Source of the DNA: Calothrix sp. PCC 6303
GTDB lineage: Bacteria; Cyanobacteriota; Cyanobacteriia; Cyanobacteriales; Nostocaceae
DNA: 64,000 nt
Reading direction: 5' to 3'
Assembly: GCF_000317435.1 (NCBI RefSeq)
Contig: NC_019751.1
Span: forward strand, 5,146,001 to 5,210,000
The position numbers and the translations under genes are program-made. A model generated the notes under the pieces. The model was not told the origin of the DNA, ran no database searches, and worked only from the letters and a program-made list of their open reading frames with translations. This document shows, in pieces, positions 36,855-46,523 of the stretch; positions within the stretch are counted from its first letter, which is position 1; each line of letters starts with the position of its first letter.

Positions 36855-37424
36855 ATGCATTTGCAACTGCCGCTCATTAAAAGCGATCGCTTAATCATTC
36901 GCATGGCGACTATGGATGATATACCCCTAATAATTTCCTACTACACCGAAAATCGTAGCTTTTTTACCCCCTTTTACCCTGCATGGACAAGGAATTTTCT
37001 CACCGAGGAATATTGGCAATTGCAGGTAGAGGTAAATTCGCGGGGTTTTATGAATGGAAGTTCCATGAGACTGTGCATTTTTTCTCGCAACAACCCCAAC
37101 CGCATAATTGGAGTTATCAATTTTAGTAACTTTGTTCGCGGTGTTGCCCAATATTGCACAGTCGGCTACAGTCTTGCAGAATCTGAACAGGGAAAAGGCT
37201 ACATGCAAGAAGCAATGGAAATTGCTATTATCTATGTTTTTCAAAATCTCAATTTTCACCGCATCATGGCAAACTACATGCCGCACAATCGCCGCAGTGG
37301 TAATTTACTTAGAAAATTAGGTTTTGTTGTAGAGGGCTATGCCAGAGACTACTTGATGATTAATGGTAAATGGGAAGATCACATCTTAACTAGTTTAATC
37401 AATCCTGGCTTTAAAAATAAGTAA
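36855..37424 (+). CDS. GNAT family N-acetyltransferase, RimJ/RimL type
   Basis: 189 residues. LIKSDRLIIRMATMDDIPLIISYY is the RimJ-like start. CTVGYSLAESEQGKGYMQEAMEIAIIYVF holds the acetyl-CoA loop (Q/R-x-x-G-x-G/A as QGKGYM), and NFHRIMANYMPHNRRSGNLLRKLGFVVEGYARDYL is the typical C-terminal block. Members acetylate ribosomal-protein N-termini or small amines; this one's target is unknown. It is divergent from bioB. Confidence 0.9.
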   Translation: MHLQLPLIKSDRLIIRMATMDDIPLIISYYTENRSFFTPFYPAWTRNFLTEEYWQLQVEVNSRGFMNGSSMRLCIFSRNNPNRIIGVINFSNFVRGVAQYCTVGYSLAESEQGKGYMQEAMEIAIIYVFQNLNFHRIMANYMPHNRRSGNLLRKLGFVVEGYARDYLMINGKWEDHILTSLINPGFKNK

Positions 37425-37489
37425 TGGTATTGAAGAAGGCAGTGGGCAGTAGGGGTGATTTTGATAACCGTAGTTTGTAACTTAAGATT

Positions 37490-37560
37490 CTGAGTAGGCG
37501 TAGCCAGCCCTACTGGCTTATGCTACTGTGCGAGAAGCTGCCTACCTTACATCGCAATCA
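37490..37560. repeat. Palindromic small dispersed repeat
   Basis: TAGGCGTAGCCAGCCCTACTGGCTTATGC and CTGTGCGAGAAGCTGCCTACC type segments form nested short hairpins and resemble the repeat islands at 8955, 15440 and 41985. Confidence 0.5.
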
Positions 37561-37698
37561 CAAAACTCCACTTTTCATGATGGATGAGATTTAAAATCGG
37601 TACCACAAACAAGATTTCACAAATAAACAAACCACTGATACCAATTCTAGGTATGATATGTAATCGTTAAAAATCAGAAAATTAATTTAAACAGGGCT

Positions 37699-38793
37699 AT
37701 GGCACAGCAATACCGCATTACACTTCTACCAGGCGATGGCATCGGACCCGAAATTATGAATGTTGCGGTGGATGTGCTGAAAGTCGTCGGCAAAAAGTTT
37801 GATATTGATTTTACCTTCCAAGAAGCCCCTGTTGGTGGTGCTGCAATTGATTTAACTGGGGAACCTCTACCTGCTGATAGTTTAGAAATGTGCCGTAATA
37901 GTGATGCTGTGTTACTAGCTGCTATTGGTGGTTACAAATGGGATCATCTACCCCCAAATCAACGTCCCGAAGCTGGTTTATTAGGGCTTCGGGCTGGATT
38001 GGAACTATTTGCAAATTTGCGTCCCGCGAAAATTATTCCCCAACTAATTGATGCTTCTACTTTGAAGCGGGAAGTTGTCGAAGGTGTGGATATCTTGGTG
38101 GTACGGGAACTGACGGGGGGAATTTACTTTGGTAAACCTAGGGGTATTTTCGCTTCCGAAACGGGCGAGAAACGCGGTGTTAACACAATGGTTTACTCGG
38201 AGTCCGAAATTGACAGAATTGCACATGTTGCTTTTGAAGCGGCGCGTAAACGCGGTAGTAAACTCTGTTCTGTAGATAAAGCAAATGTTTTGGATGTATC
38301 TCAACTGTGGCGAAGTCGGATTACCGAACTAGCTAAAGAATATCCAGATGTTGAACTTTCTCACTTATATGTGGATAATGCAGCTATGCAGTTGGTACGC
38401 GCTCCTAAACAATTCGACACGATTGTCACAGGAAACCTTTTTGGTGATATTCTTTCGGATGCTGCCGCTATGTTAACAGGTAGTATTGGGATGCTACCAT
38501 CTGCTAGTCTAGGTTCTTCCGGCTTGGGTGTGTTTGAACCTGTTCACGGTTCAGCCCCAGATATTGCTGGAGAAGATAAGGCGAATCCTTTGGCACAGGT
38601 TTTAAGTGCAGCCATGATGCTAAGGTATGGTTTAAACCAGCCTGCCGCCGCTGACTACATTGAAAACGGAGTGTCACAGGTTTTACAGAATGGCTTGCGT
38701 ACAGGAGATATTATGTCTTCTGGAATGAGCCTTTTAGGTTGCCGCGCCATGGGCGATGCATTGATTAAAACCCTTGAAGAAGTAAAACAGTGA
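37699..38793 (+). CDS. leuB: 3-isopropylmalate dehydrogenase
   Basis: 364 residues, full length. [48 protein letters not shown] and the signature [25 protein letters not shown] are present, as is [21 protein letters not shown]. It carries out the oxidative decarboxylation step of leucine biosynthesis with NAD. It is monocistronic. Next gene is a small hypothetical after 150 bases. Confidence 0.97.
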   Translation: MAQQYRITLLPGDGIGPEIMNVAVDVLKVVGKKFDIDFTFQEAPVGGAAIDLTGEPLPADSLEMCRNSDAVLLAAIGGYKWDHLPPNQRPEAGLLGLRAGLELFANLRPAKIIPQLIDASTLKREVVEGVDILVVRELTGGIYFGKPRGIFASETGEKRGVNTMVYSESEIDRIAHVAFEAARKRGSKLCSVDKANVLDVSQLWRSRITELAKEYPDVELSHLYVDNAAMQLVRAPKQFDTIVTGNLFGDILSDAAAMLTGSIGMLPSASLGSSGLGVFEPVHGSAPDIAGEDKANPLAQVLSAAMMLRYGLNQPAAADYIENGVSQVLQNGLRTGDIMSSGMSLLGCRAMGDALIKTLEEVKQ

Positions 38794-38941
38794 ACAGGGA
38801 ACAGCGAACAGTGATTAATGTACCTGCTAAAATTTACGCTTACTTCAAGCTGCATGGCATGACAACTGATAACTGGTAACTGTTTACTGATAACTGATTT
38901 TCAGCCTGGAATATAAACCCATACATCAAAAAAAGTAACTA

Positions 38942-39202
38942 GTGTACGCTTTAAAACAAGGACAAACCGAACAGAGTTACAATCGTAACCAGCCAGCTTT
39001 GATTGATCCTGCCCTCATCCAAGCTGCTGGGTTGATTTACCATACATATTGTGAAGTACACCCAGAAGTGACTGGAAATGCTTCAGGTGTGGCAATTAAC
39101 CGAGTTAATTATCGTGGAAAGGTAATTTTTATTCATCATCCAGCTTTGTTGCCAGATGAATGCTTTGTACCGTTGAACCAAATTGAATCCTGTGTTTATT
39201 AG
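38942..39202 (+). CDS. Small conserved-looking hypothetical protein
   Basis: 86 residues from a GTG start. NRNQPALIDPALIQAAGLIYHTYCEVHPEVTGNASGVAINRVNYRGKVIFIHHPALLPDECFVPL has no family I can name, but the compact, well-formed sequence and the normal codon use suggest a real gene. No signal or membrane segment. It lies between leuB and the prepilin peptidase gene, same strand. Confidence 0.5.
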   Translation: MYALKQGQTEQSYNRNQPALIDPALIQAAGLIYHTYCEVHPEVTGNASGVAINRVNYRGKVIFIHHPALLPDECFVPLNQIESCVY

Positions 39203-39361
39203 GTTCAGAAAATAGGAAAGACTAGATTTTTTCAAATATTTTGTTAACTTGTAGTGATGCTGCGGGAAAATTGATCCTGATAAAAAGGTGTTTTTGGCAG
39301 CATTGACATGGTGGACATCTATGTCTCTATGTCTTGTTCAATCAAGTTGATAGATTGATCT

Positions 39362-40177
39362 ATGGAATTTTTGATCTTATTTTCAGCAAGTGCAATTGTA
39401 TTTGCCTTGGGTGCCTCTATTGGTAGTTTTATTAATGTTGTGGTTTATAGGTTGCCAGCAGGGTTGTCGGTGTTGTTTCCACCTTCTCGCTGTCCCCATT
39501 GTCTGAATCAACTTAAAGCCTACGATAATGTACCTGTGTTGGGGTGGTTGTGGCTACGAGGACGTTGCCGCTTTTGCAAAAGTAAAATATCAATGCGTTA
39601 CCCAGTCGTAGAAGGAGTGACAGGGTTAATTTTTTTGGTAATTTTCGCAATATTCCAATTTTCGCTACAAACTTTGGGATATTGGGCTTTTTGTAGTTGG
39701 TTACTCGCTCTTTCGCTCATTGACTTCGATACAATGACTTTACCAAATCCGTTAACGAAGTCTGGTTTGGTTTTAGGATTGGTTTTTCAAATGTTGCTGG
39801 GTTTTGTTCCAAACCATAGTTGGGCTAATTTGGCAAGTCATTTGATGATGGGAATAGTTGGTGCTGTTTTAGGGTTGTGGTTGTTTGATGCGATCGCATT
39901 CTTTGGTTCTATCTTACTGGGTAAGGCTGCGATGGGTGGAGGTGATGCCAAGCTAGCTGCGATGATGGGTGCTTGGTTAGGGTGGAAGTTATTATTGGTT
40001 GCCAGCTTACTAGCTTGTGTTGCCGGAGTTGTCGTAGGTGGTGCCGCCATCAGTCTATCTCAGCACAAACTAGGACAGAAAATGCCATTTGGACCTTATC
40101 TAGCACTGGGTTCAGTTATGACTATTTTTGTTGGTGAGGTAATTTTATCTAGTTACCTCCAATTGTTTCCTCGTTAG
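39362..40177 (+). CDS. pilD: Type IV prepilin peptidase / N-methyltransferase
   Basis: 271 residues, polytopic. The N-terminal block GASIGSFINVVVYRLP with two CxxC pairs (RCPHC and CRFCK) is the zinc-binding methyltransferase part. The aspartic protease motifs are present in DFDTMTLPN and GGGDAKLAAMMGAWLG. It cuts and N-methylates prepilins at the inner membrane for the pili needed in motility and DNA uptake. No other pilus genes lie in the window. Confidence 0.96.
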   Translation: MEFLILFSASAIVFALGASIGSFINVVVYRLPAGLSVLFPPSRCPHCLNQLKAYDNVPVLGWLWLRGRCRFCKSKISMRYPVVEGVTGLIFLVIFAIFQFSLQTLGYWAFCSWLLALSLIDFDTMTLPNPLTKSGLVLGLVFQMLLGFVPNHSWANLASHLMMGIVGAVLGLWLFDAIAFFGSILLGKAAMGGGDAKLAAMMGAWLGWKLLLVASLLACVAGVVVGGAAISLSQHKLGQKMPFGPYLALGSVMTIFVGEVILSSYLQLFPR

Positions 40178-40861
40178 CTGAGGAAGCTAGAAAAGGATTA
40201 CAAATAATTTAACTTTGAAGGCACATTCTAAACCATGGTATTAATTTAAATGGTTATGGATTAGTTTTTCTTTGGATTGATGTTGGAAAATCTCATATAT
40301 TACACTTGGAGAATTTGTAAATTTGATTACCCCATGAATTTTTAAGATTTTGTTAGTATCATCTCATGGGTTTGCTTTTCCTGTTCATCACGAAGCGAAA
40401 TTGAGTCAAAATCAACCCAGTTTATATATTTTTAATCCCCTACGGTGTCATAATTTGATTGAATACATTGACTTTAAGAACAAAAGTATATATTTCAGGA
40501 GCCATAATCAACTATGTACACAAAAATATTTAAGAACCTGTATTAAACATTGGTAATTTATTTTTCTCTACAAATTTGAATTGCATACTGTTTTACCCAG
40601 TTTTACACTAGTTAAATTTGCTCCTAGTGGTTAATTATTGACACCTAGACTTGTTTATATATTTTTATTAACTTAGCAACCAAAGGTGCAAAAATATGGT
40701 CTGAATTAATAACAAGACAAATTTGGGGATGAATTGATTATTTATTTGGTAAATATTCGTCGTCATTTGTCATCATTTATATACACAGGACAATAAACCA
40801 GGGACAAACCACCATAGGCTTGACCTATTTTCAAGATACTACCCATCAGCATAAGAAAAAC
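40178..40861. other. AT-rich spacer before accD
   Basis: 684 bases without a gene I can support. No strong hairpin or repeat. The accD promoter is presumably within the last 200 bases. A 68-codon open frame at 40350-40556 looks random in composition. Confidence 0.5.
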
Positions 40862-41887
40862 ATGGCAAACAACGAAGAATCACGCGGTTTAAAATCTCTA
40901 CTAGATTGGTTTGCAAATCGACGTAAATCTGGATCGACAACTTTGGAACGTCAGCAAGAAAGGGAAATCGCCGATGGACTTTGGCATAAATGCTCTAAGT
41001 GTGGAGTTTTGGCATACGCTAAGGATTTACTGGCAAATCAGATGGTTTGTAGTGAGTGTGGACATCATAATCGGGTAGATAGTGATGAAAGAATCCGTCA
41101 GTTGATAGATGCGAATACTTGGGTTCCGATGGATGAACATTTGCGTCCCACCGATCCTTTGCAATTCCGCGATCGCAAACCTTATATTGATAGGTTAAAG
41201 GAGACACAGGAAAAAACTGGTTTGACGGATGCAGTAAAAACTGGTTTAGGTGAAATCAACGGTTTACCCGTAGCGCTGGGTGTAATGGATTTTCGCTTTA
41301 TTGGTGCCAGTATGGGTTCAGTTGTGGGTGAAAAGCTCACCAGGATGATTGAAAAAGCCACCCAGCGACAACATGCTGTAGTAATTATTTGTACATCTGG
41401 AGGAGCGCGGATGCAGGAAGGGATGCTATCTCTGATGCAGATGGCGAAGATATCCGCAGCATTACAGCTTCACCGTGATCAAAGATTATTGTATATTCCA
41501 GTTTTGACAAATCCCACCACAGGCGGTGTAACTGCCAGTTTTGCAATGTTGGGTGATATCATTATTGCAGAACCTAGAGCAACCATTGGCTTTGCAGGTC
41601 GGCGAGTGATCGAGCAAACATTGCGGGAAAAATTACCGGAAGAATTTCAAACTGCTGAAGACTTGTTGAAACACGGTTTTGTGGATGAAATTGTCCCCCG
41701 GACTCAACTTAAGAAAGTTTTGGCACAGTTGATTGCCTTGCACCAATCTCCATCTCCTCACATAAATTCGGCAGTGACAACGGCAACCCATGTGAATAGT
41801 CCAGCAACGATAGAATCGACTTCTGAGAATTCAAGCGATCGCCTTCTTTGGGAAACCAGGACTTTAAGCTCGATTCTAGCAGAATAA
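40862..41887 (+). CDS. accD: Acetyl-CoA carboxylase carboxyltransferase subunit beta
   Basis: 341 residues from ATG 40862 ([21 protein letters not shown]); a TTG 42 bases earlier is the only upstream alternative. The zinc ribbon is in [30 protein letters not shown] split around the four cysteines. The crotonase-like core includes [21 protein letters not shown] and [17 protein letters not shown]. It catalyses the first step of fatty-acid synthesis with AccA. A terminator follows. Confidence 0.97.
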   Translation: MANNEESRGLKSLLDWFANRRKSGSTTLERQQEREIADGLWHKCSKCGVLAYAKDLLANQMVCSECGHHNRVDSDERIRQLIDANTWVPMDEHLRPTDPLQFRDRKPYIDRLKETQEKTGLTDAVKTGLGEINGLPVALGVMDFRFIGASMGSVVGEKLTRMIEKATQRQHAVVIICTSGGARMQEGMLSLMQMAKISAALQLHRDQRLLYIPVLTNPTTGGVTASFAMLGDIIIAEPRATIGFAGRRVIEQTLREKLPEEFQTAEDLLKHGFVDEIVPRTQLKKVLAQLIALHQSPSPHINSAVTTATHVNSPATIESTSENSSDRLLWETRTLSSILAE

Positions 41888-41897
41888 AAATAATCGG

Positions 41898-41944
41898 AAG
41901 ATAGGAAACAGTAGTAATAGTTCTTCTGTTTCTCCTATCTTTTA
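41898..41944 (+). terminator. Terminator of accD
   Basis: AAGATAGGA-AACAG pairs with CTGTTTC-TCCTATCTT, followed by TTT, 10 bases beyond the accD stop. Confidence 0.7.
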
Positions 41945-41974
41945 AATCTATGTAACAAAATGTAAAATAATCGA

Positions 41975-42058
41975 AACCTTTGCGTATAGCCTACGGCATT
42001 CAAGAAAGGTGTAGCTATGCTACGTCGTGCCTCCAACTTACGGTTCGCAAGCTAGGTA
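41975..42058. repeat. Palindromic repeat island
   Basis: GCGTATAGCCTACGGCATTC, GGTGTAGCTATGCTACGTCG and CAACTTACGGTTCGCAAGC lie together in an otherwise AT-rich spacer (41888-42289). The motif GTAGCCTACGGCAT is close to the repeat that interrupts the transposase at 1571. Confidence 0.55.
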
Positions 42059-42289
42059 ATGACTAAAATTTACCAAATTTTTATTTCTGGGAAAAATAAG
42101 TATTATCTCTGAACTCTCCTGCATAAAATAATTTTAAAGTAGATGTAAGAGCAAGACATGATTTAACTTGAAAAATGAGATTAAACCTTTCGATTTCGTT
42201 ACACAAATTGATTTTAATCTCCTAATATCAAGCTCAATAATTTGCTTTAAATTTCGTCTTTTTAATTTTTTTTAGGAGCATCATAAATA

Positions 42290-42652
42290 ATGTCTAAATC
42301 TCAACTTTTTAAAGTTTTGATGGCAAGTGCTGTGATTCTAAGTTCTGCCCTCCCTGCAAGTGCTACACCTTCTATCTCCAAACAAAATTTGATTGCTAAT
42401 AATTCTCTTCAATTTCATGAAGGAACATTAGTTAGTCAGTCCGGTACTGCTGAAATTTGTACGAGAGATGGAGATGATCTGAATATGCGTAGTGGTCCTG
42501 GAACTAATTTTCGTAGAGTTTATCAAGTTCCTAGTGGTGCTGTAGTAAGTGTATCAAATATAGTGAGACGTGGGCGCTTTTACTGGTATCAAATCACATT
42601 CCGCAACCAAACTGGTTACGTGCGTGGAGACTTTATTTGTAACCCAACCTAG
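42290..42652 (+). CDS. Secreted SH3-domain protein
   Basis: 120 residues. Signal peptide (MSKSQLFKVLMASAVILSSALPASA), then about 45 residues, then one bacterial SH3 domain (DDLNMRSGPGTNFRRVYQVPSGAVVSVS...GRFYWYQITFRNQTGYVRGDFICN). Such domains often bind peptidoglycan. It has a good SD (TTTTTTAGGAGCATCATAA) upstream. A bidirectional terminator lies between it and the caspase-like gene. Confidence 0.85.
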   Translation: MSKSQLFKVLMASAVILSSALPASATPSISKQNLIANNSLQFHEGTLVSQSGTAEICTRDGDDLNMRSGPGTNFRRVYQVPSGAVVSVSNIVRRGRFYWYQITFRNQTGYVRGDFICNPT

Positions 42653-42717
42653 ACTCATAATTTTTCAAAACCCAATTTAAAAACTCCCCTTAATTTATAC
42701 ATTTTTAATTTGTACTT

Positions 42718-42752
42718 ATCCCTTTCTAATTTAGAGAGGGATATGTTTTATT
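42718..42752 (+). terminator. Terminator between convergent SH3 and caspase-like genes
   Basis: ATCCCTTTCTAA (42718-42729) and TTAGAGAGGGAT (42731-42742) form a 12-bp stem with one G-U pair, then ATGTTTTATT on the plus strand. Confidence 0.65.
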
Positions 42753-42762
42753 GAGGGTTTAT

Positions 42763-44856
42763 TTACAGAACTTGGAATATAAAACCTAAACTAGCCCAAT
42801 TATTGACATTCAAAATGTAATTATCACCTGTTTCTTTATTTTGCACATTAGCATTATGCAAATCTTGTAAAATTGCTTGGGAAACTTCGCAAGGATTAGA
42901 TAAAGGAATAATCCTTTGTTGTTGAGTTGGTGGTAGCTTTGTAGTTGCTAAGGTAGTAATGCTTTGGGTGAAAGGTGCGGTACTAAAAATCAGTTGAGTT
43001 TGCCATAAATTGGTAAGTCCCTGCATCACCCAGTCAAATCCTGGGGCTGTCTGTGGTACTGTAATGCTGGAACCGGGTTCGATGGTGAGATTTCTTAAGG
43101 TTGCTGGGGTGGTATCGGTGGTTTGCTGTCCAGGGTATAGGATGAAGGGATTTTTAAGGCTATCTAAACCTAGTAGCATTAAATAGAGAGTGCGATCGCA
43201 TTTGTTCTCAATCCGGTATTGAATACGGCTACCAATGGGGATAGTAAAGCAGGGTTTTTCGGTTTCACTGCTTTGGATTCGCTGGGTTTCCCGCTGCATT
43301 AGTACTTTGGGTGATACTCCGTTTAGCATTTCTAAGCTAACTTTAATTGGCAATCCGGAAGATATTTGATTGTCGGTAAGTTGCCATAATTTGGCTGCTA
43401 GTAAGGTTTGTAGTTTTGGTACCAACCTTTGTACGGCGATTTTGACTGCTTCCCCCGCTTCGCCATCGGTGTTGGGAATCAATTCGCCTCCCAGGGAATA
43501 TAATCCATAGGGGGTAGAGATGGATATTAAGTTACTACTTGGGGATGCTTCTGGTTTGACTGGGGACAATTTACCCAAGATATAATCTCCAGGTTGTTCA
43601 CCAGTTTTGACGTTGGATACACGGGAAATGTTAGCAAAGGAACTTGTGGCATCAACTCGTTCAACTCGATCTAAACTGCGATCTAATGCTATTGTCAAAC
43701 TGATATTTCGGGGTAAAACTCTAATTGATTCCCGCAGCAGTTGCCCAATTTGGGGTAATGTGGTGTCGGTTGGATTAATTTGGGCTTTGGCAATTAAACC
43801 ATTACGCGATCGCATAATTAGATCAGTGACATAATTACCATCTTTGCTAACTACCTGAAATTGAGAATTAATGCCGTAATACTCCAAAATATGTGCGGGG
43901 ATTCCCCCTAACCATAGTTGCCAGGTTTTCCCATCTTCTTCGCTGGCAATGATGGAACCTTCTGCACTTACAGTAATGCTGGGTAAATAATCAGTAATTA
44001 AAGGACGCTGCTGATTCTGAGTCCACAAAGTTGGTTGTTGCTGACTTCCTAAAAGTTGTAGGGAATTTTCAACTCGGCGTAAACTGGTTTGGATGGTGGT
44101 TGCTGGGGTGCTTTCCCACAAATGCTGTGTCAAAGCATAGGTAAATAATCCGGCACTCAAACCAGACATCTGTAACTCTGTGGATGGTTGCTGGTGTTTT
44201 CCAGCTTTAATTACTAGGATGGATTGTTGATTTCTGGGATTTGCTATAAATTGATTTTGAAATTCAATTTCTGCTGGTATGTTATTAATGGGGTTTGTGG
44301 CAGCAGCTAATGAGCGGGTAACTGTACTGACAGGTAGTTCCTGCTCTGGTAGATTATAACTGGTATCCAACGTCGCTACAACGTTATTTGTCGGCAGCGA
44401 TCGCAACATCAAAAGCAATGTATCTTCTAAAATATAGTTGCCAAGGTTCCCATCAACTGGAACTATGACATTTTCTGACTTTACTCGACTTCCATAACCA
44501 CTAAAATGGAAAAAAACCGTATCTCCAACTTTTACTTGCTTGACAAAATGCTCTAAAAATGCATCTTCTAAAGATTGGCGTGAGGCTTGATCATCTGTCA
44601 AAGTCAAGATATTGCGGGATTCAAATCCGAATCGGTTTATCAAAAGTTGACGTTGTAATTCCACATCCGTCAAACAACCACTCAAGGAAGAATTTCCTGG
44701 GTATTGATTAATCCCAACTAGCAAAGCCAACTTACGAGGATTCGATTGTGCTAAGGCTTGATAATAAGGACTTTTCGGGGTTAGCCAATTAGCTTCAGCT
44801 ACCCCCAAAACCGTTAAAATCGAACCAACACGACGGATGAAAGTTCGCCGCTTCAT
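42763..44856 (-). CDS. Caspase-fold protein with Tyr/Ser pseudo-dyad; DUF4384-like C-terminus
   Basis: 697 residues. The start RRTFIRRVGSILTVLGVAEA is a likely Tat signal. A caspase p20 domain follows (KLALLVGINQYPGNSSLSGCLTDV). The catalytic His motif reads FHFSGYGSR, with Tyr121 where SGHG has His. The Cys motif reads TLDTSYN, with Ser166 where DxCHSG has Cys. This matches the YS pseudo-variant known among cyanobacterial orthocaspases, presumed inactive. The C-terminal half (PCFTIPIGSRIQYRIENKCDRTLYLMLLGLDSLKNPFILYP) resembles DUF4384. It may be an exported adaptor rather than a protease. Confidence 0.82.
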   Translation of the reverse strand: MKRRTFIRRVGSILTVLGVAEANWLTPKSPYYQALAQSNPRKLALLVGINQYPGNSSLSGCLTDVELQRQLLINRFGFESRNILTLTDDQASRQSLEDAFLEHFVKQVKVGDTVFFHFSGYGSRVKSENVIVPVDGNLGNYILEDTLLLMLRSLPTNNVVATLDTSYNLPEQELPVSTVTRSLAAATNPINNIPAEIEFQNQFIANPRNQQSILVIKAGKHQQPSTELQMSGLSAGLFTYALTQHLWESTPATTIQTSLRRVENSLQLLGSQQQPTLWTQNQQRPLITDYLPSITVSAEGSIIASEEDGKTWQLWLGGIPAHILEYYGINSQFQVVSKDGNYVTDLIMRSRNGLIAKAQINPTDTTLPQIGQLLRESIRVLPRNISLTIALDRSLDRVERVDATSSFANISRVSNVKTGEQPGDYILGKLSPVKPEASPSSNLISISTPYGLYSLGGELIPNTDGEAGEAVKIAVQRLVPKLQTLLAAKLWQLTDNQISSGLPIKVSLEMLNGVSPKVLMQRETQRIQSSETEKPCFTIPIGSRIQYRIENKCDRTLYLMLLGLDSLKNPFILYPGQQTTDTTPATLRNLTIEPGSSITVPQTAPGFDWVMQGLTNLWQTQLIFSTAPFTQSITTLATTKLPPTQQQRIIPLSNPCEVSQAILQDLHNANVQNKETGDNYILNVNNWASLGFIFQVL

Positions 44857-44871
44857 AAAATTATCAGGAAT

Positions 44872-44910
44872 CAGTTATCAGTAAACAGTTATCAGTAAAC
44901 AGTTATCAGC
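44872..44910. repeat. 14-bp tandem repeat upstream of the caspase-like gene
   Basis: CAGTTATCAGTAAA occurs twice in full and a third time in part (44872-44910). Related ATAACTGTTTACTG words recur at 45000, 45150 and 38860, as is common in cyanobacterial spacers. Confidence 0.7.
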
Positions 44911-45143
44911 ACAAAGATTACAAAGCCCTGTATTGGGAATCAGGGTGTCACCTCTAAGAGTGATGTGTCGAAGTCACCGACTCCGACTTAAACCCTGATA
45001 ACTGTTTACTGTTCTACTGATTTAACAGAGTACAGCAGCCTTGCAGAAAAGTCATGCATAAAGAATTCTTGACTTCTGACTTCACCTTCCAAGCTATGTG
45101 GTAAAGCCAAGATTAAATCAAAAAAGCGCAACCATGATAACTA

Positions 45144-46334
45144 TTAACTGCTAACTGTTAACTGATTTTGCATTGCCCTTGCCAACTCAGCCGCAACTTC
45201 GGGACGGGAAAACTCTGGAGGTGGTAATTCACCGCGACGCAACATTTCCCTTACCTTAGTACCCGAAAGATGTACCCTTTCAGCGGGGGTACTGGGGCTA
45301 GTTTTAGATGTTGCCATTTGCTTACTGCGGAGACAGTAAAAAGCATGTTCAAACATCATGGGAGTGATACCCAATTCCCCTGGTTTAAACTCATCAAAGA
45401 TATATTGCGCGTCATAGGTTCCATAATAATCGCCAACACCCGCATGATCTCGTCCGACAATAAAATGGGTACAGCCATAATTTTTGCGAACTAAAGCATG
45501 GAAAATTGCTTCTCGCGGACCAGCATAGCGCATTGCCGCCGGGTTAATTGCTAAAATTACCCGATCCTTCGGATAATGGTTTTCTAAAAGAACTTCATAG
45601 CAGCGCATCCGCACATCTGCTGGAATATCATCTTCTTTCGTTGCCCCCACCAATGGGTGTAGAAATAAACCATCAACGGTTTCCATGGCACATTTTTGGA
45701 TATACTCATGGGCGCGGTGGATGGGGTTGCGGGTTTGGAAACCAACAATTGTTTTCCAACCTTTTTCGGCGAACATTTGGCGTGATGCAGCCGGATCAAT
45801 TTGATAATTGGGGAATAGGGGGTGAGGTTGTCGTTGCAGTAACCAGATATCACCAGCTAGATAGACATCACCTTGGTTATAAACAACTTTGACACCGGGG
45901 TGGTTATCATCTTCGGTGCGGTAGACATTAATTGCTTCCCGCTTTTTGTCGTATGTGTATTTCTCAGTCAGTTCCAATACGCCGATATAATCACCTTGAG
46001 AATTATCAAGGCGAATTAGACTACCCTCTTTTAGAGATGCTGCCACATCTGTTGATACCGATAAAGTTACAGGAATTGACCATGCAACACCATTAGCGAG
46101 GTGCATATCAGCCACCACACCGTTATAATCGGCTTGGTTCATAAAGCCTGTTAAGGGGCTAAAAGCACCAATAGCAATCATTTCCAAATCAGATACTGCA
46201 CGTTCATCAAGGTGAACACGGGGGAGATAATCAGCCTTTGAGAGAAATTCGTCCCGTTGTGCGGGGGTAGCAATGCGGTTTATCAATTGCCCACCGTGGG
46301 CTGCAATGGCTTCTTTCTGGTAACTCAACGTCAT
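45144..46334 (-). CDS. sat: Sulfate adenylyltransferase (ATP sulfurylase)
   Basis: About 396 residues from ATG 46334 ([21 protein letters not shown]); an ATG at 46355, inside a HIP1 site, is also open. The active-site block is [34 protein letters not shown] and the C-terminal [28 protein letters not shown] also fit. It makes adenosine 5'-phosphosulfate from sulfate and ATP in assimilatory sulfur metabolism. Monocistronic; divergent from the radical SAM gene. Confidence 0.97.
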   Translation of the reverse strand: MTLSYQKEAIAAHGGQLINRIATPAQRDEFLSKADYLPRVHLDERAVSDLEMIAIGAFSPLTGFMNQADYNGVVADMHLANGVAWSIPVTLSVSTDVAASLKEGSLIRLDNSQGDYIGVLELTEKYTYDKKREAINVYRTEDDNHPGVKVVYNQGDVYLAGDIWLLQRQPHPLFPNYQIDPAASRQMFAEKGWKTIVGFQTRNPIHRAHEYIQKCAMETVDGLFLHPLVGATKEDDIPADVRMRCYEVLLENHYPKDRVILAINPAAMRYAGPREAIFHALVRKNYGCTHFIVGRDHAGVGDYYGTYDAQYIFDEFKPGELGITPMMFEHAFYCLRSKQMATSKTSPSTPAERVHLSGTKVREMLRRGELPPPEFSRPEVAAELARAMQNQLTVSS

Positions 46335-46523
46335 CTGTGGTTTATGCGATCGCATTCAGTTTGAATATACGTATTAACTTATCAAAATCTCGGTACCCTG
46401 GAAAAAAAAGATTCTAGGGCATTATTTTCCCAGTGCGATCGCAATCAAGCATTAGATAATAGAAATAGAACAAAAATATTGCTTAATTTTCTTCTCCGTA
46501 TTCCCACACCAGTTACAACTTGC

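Noticed and set aside
40350-40556. 68-codon open frame upstream of accD
   Set aside because: No ribosome site, random composition, and AT-rich spacer all around.
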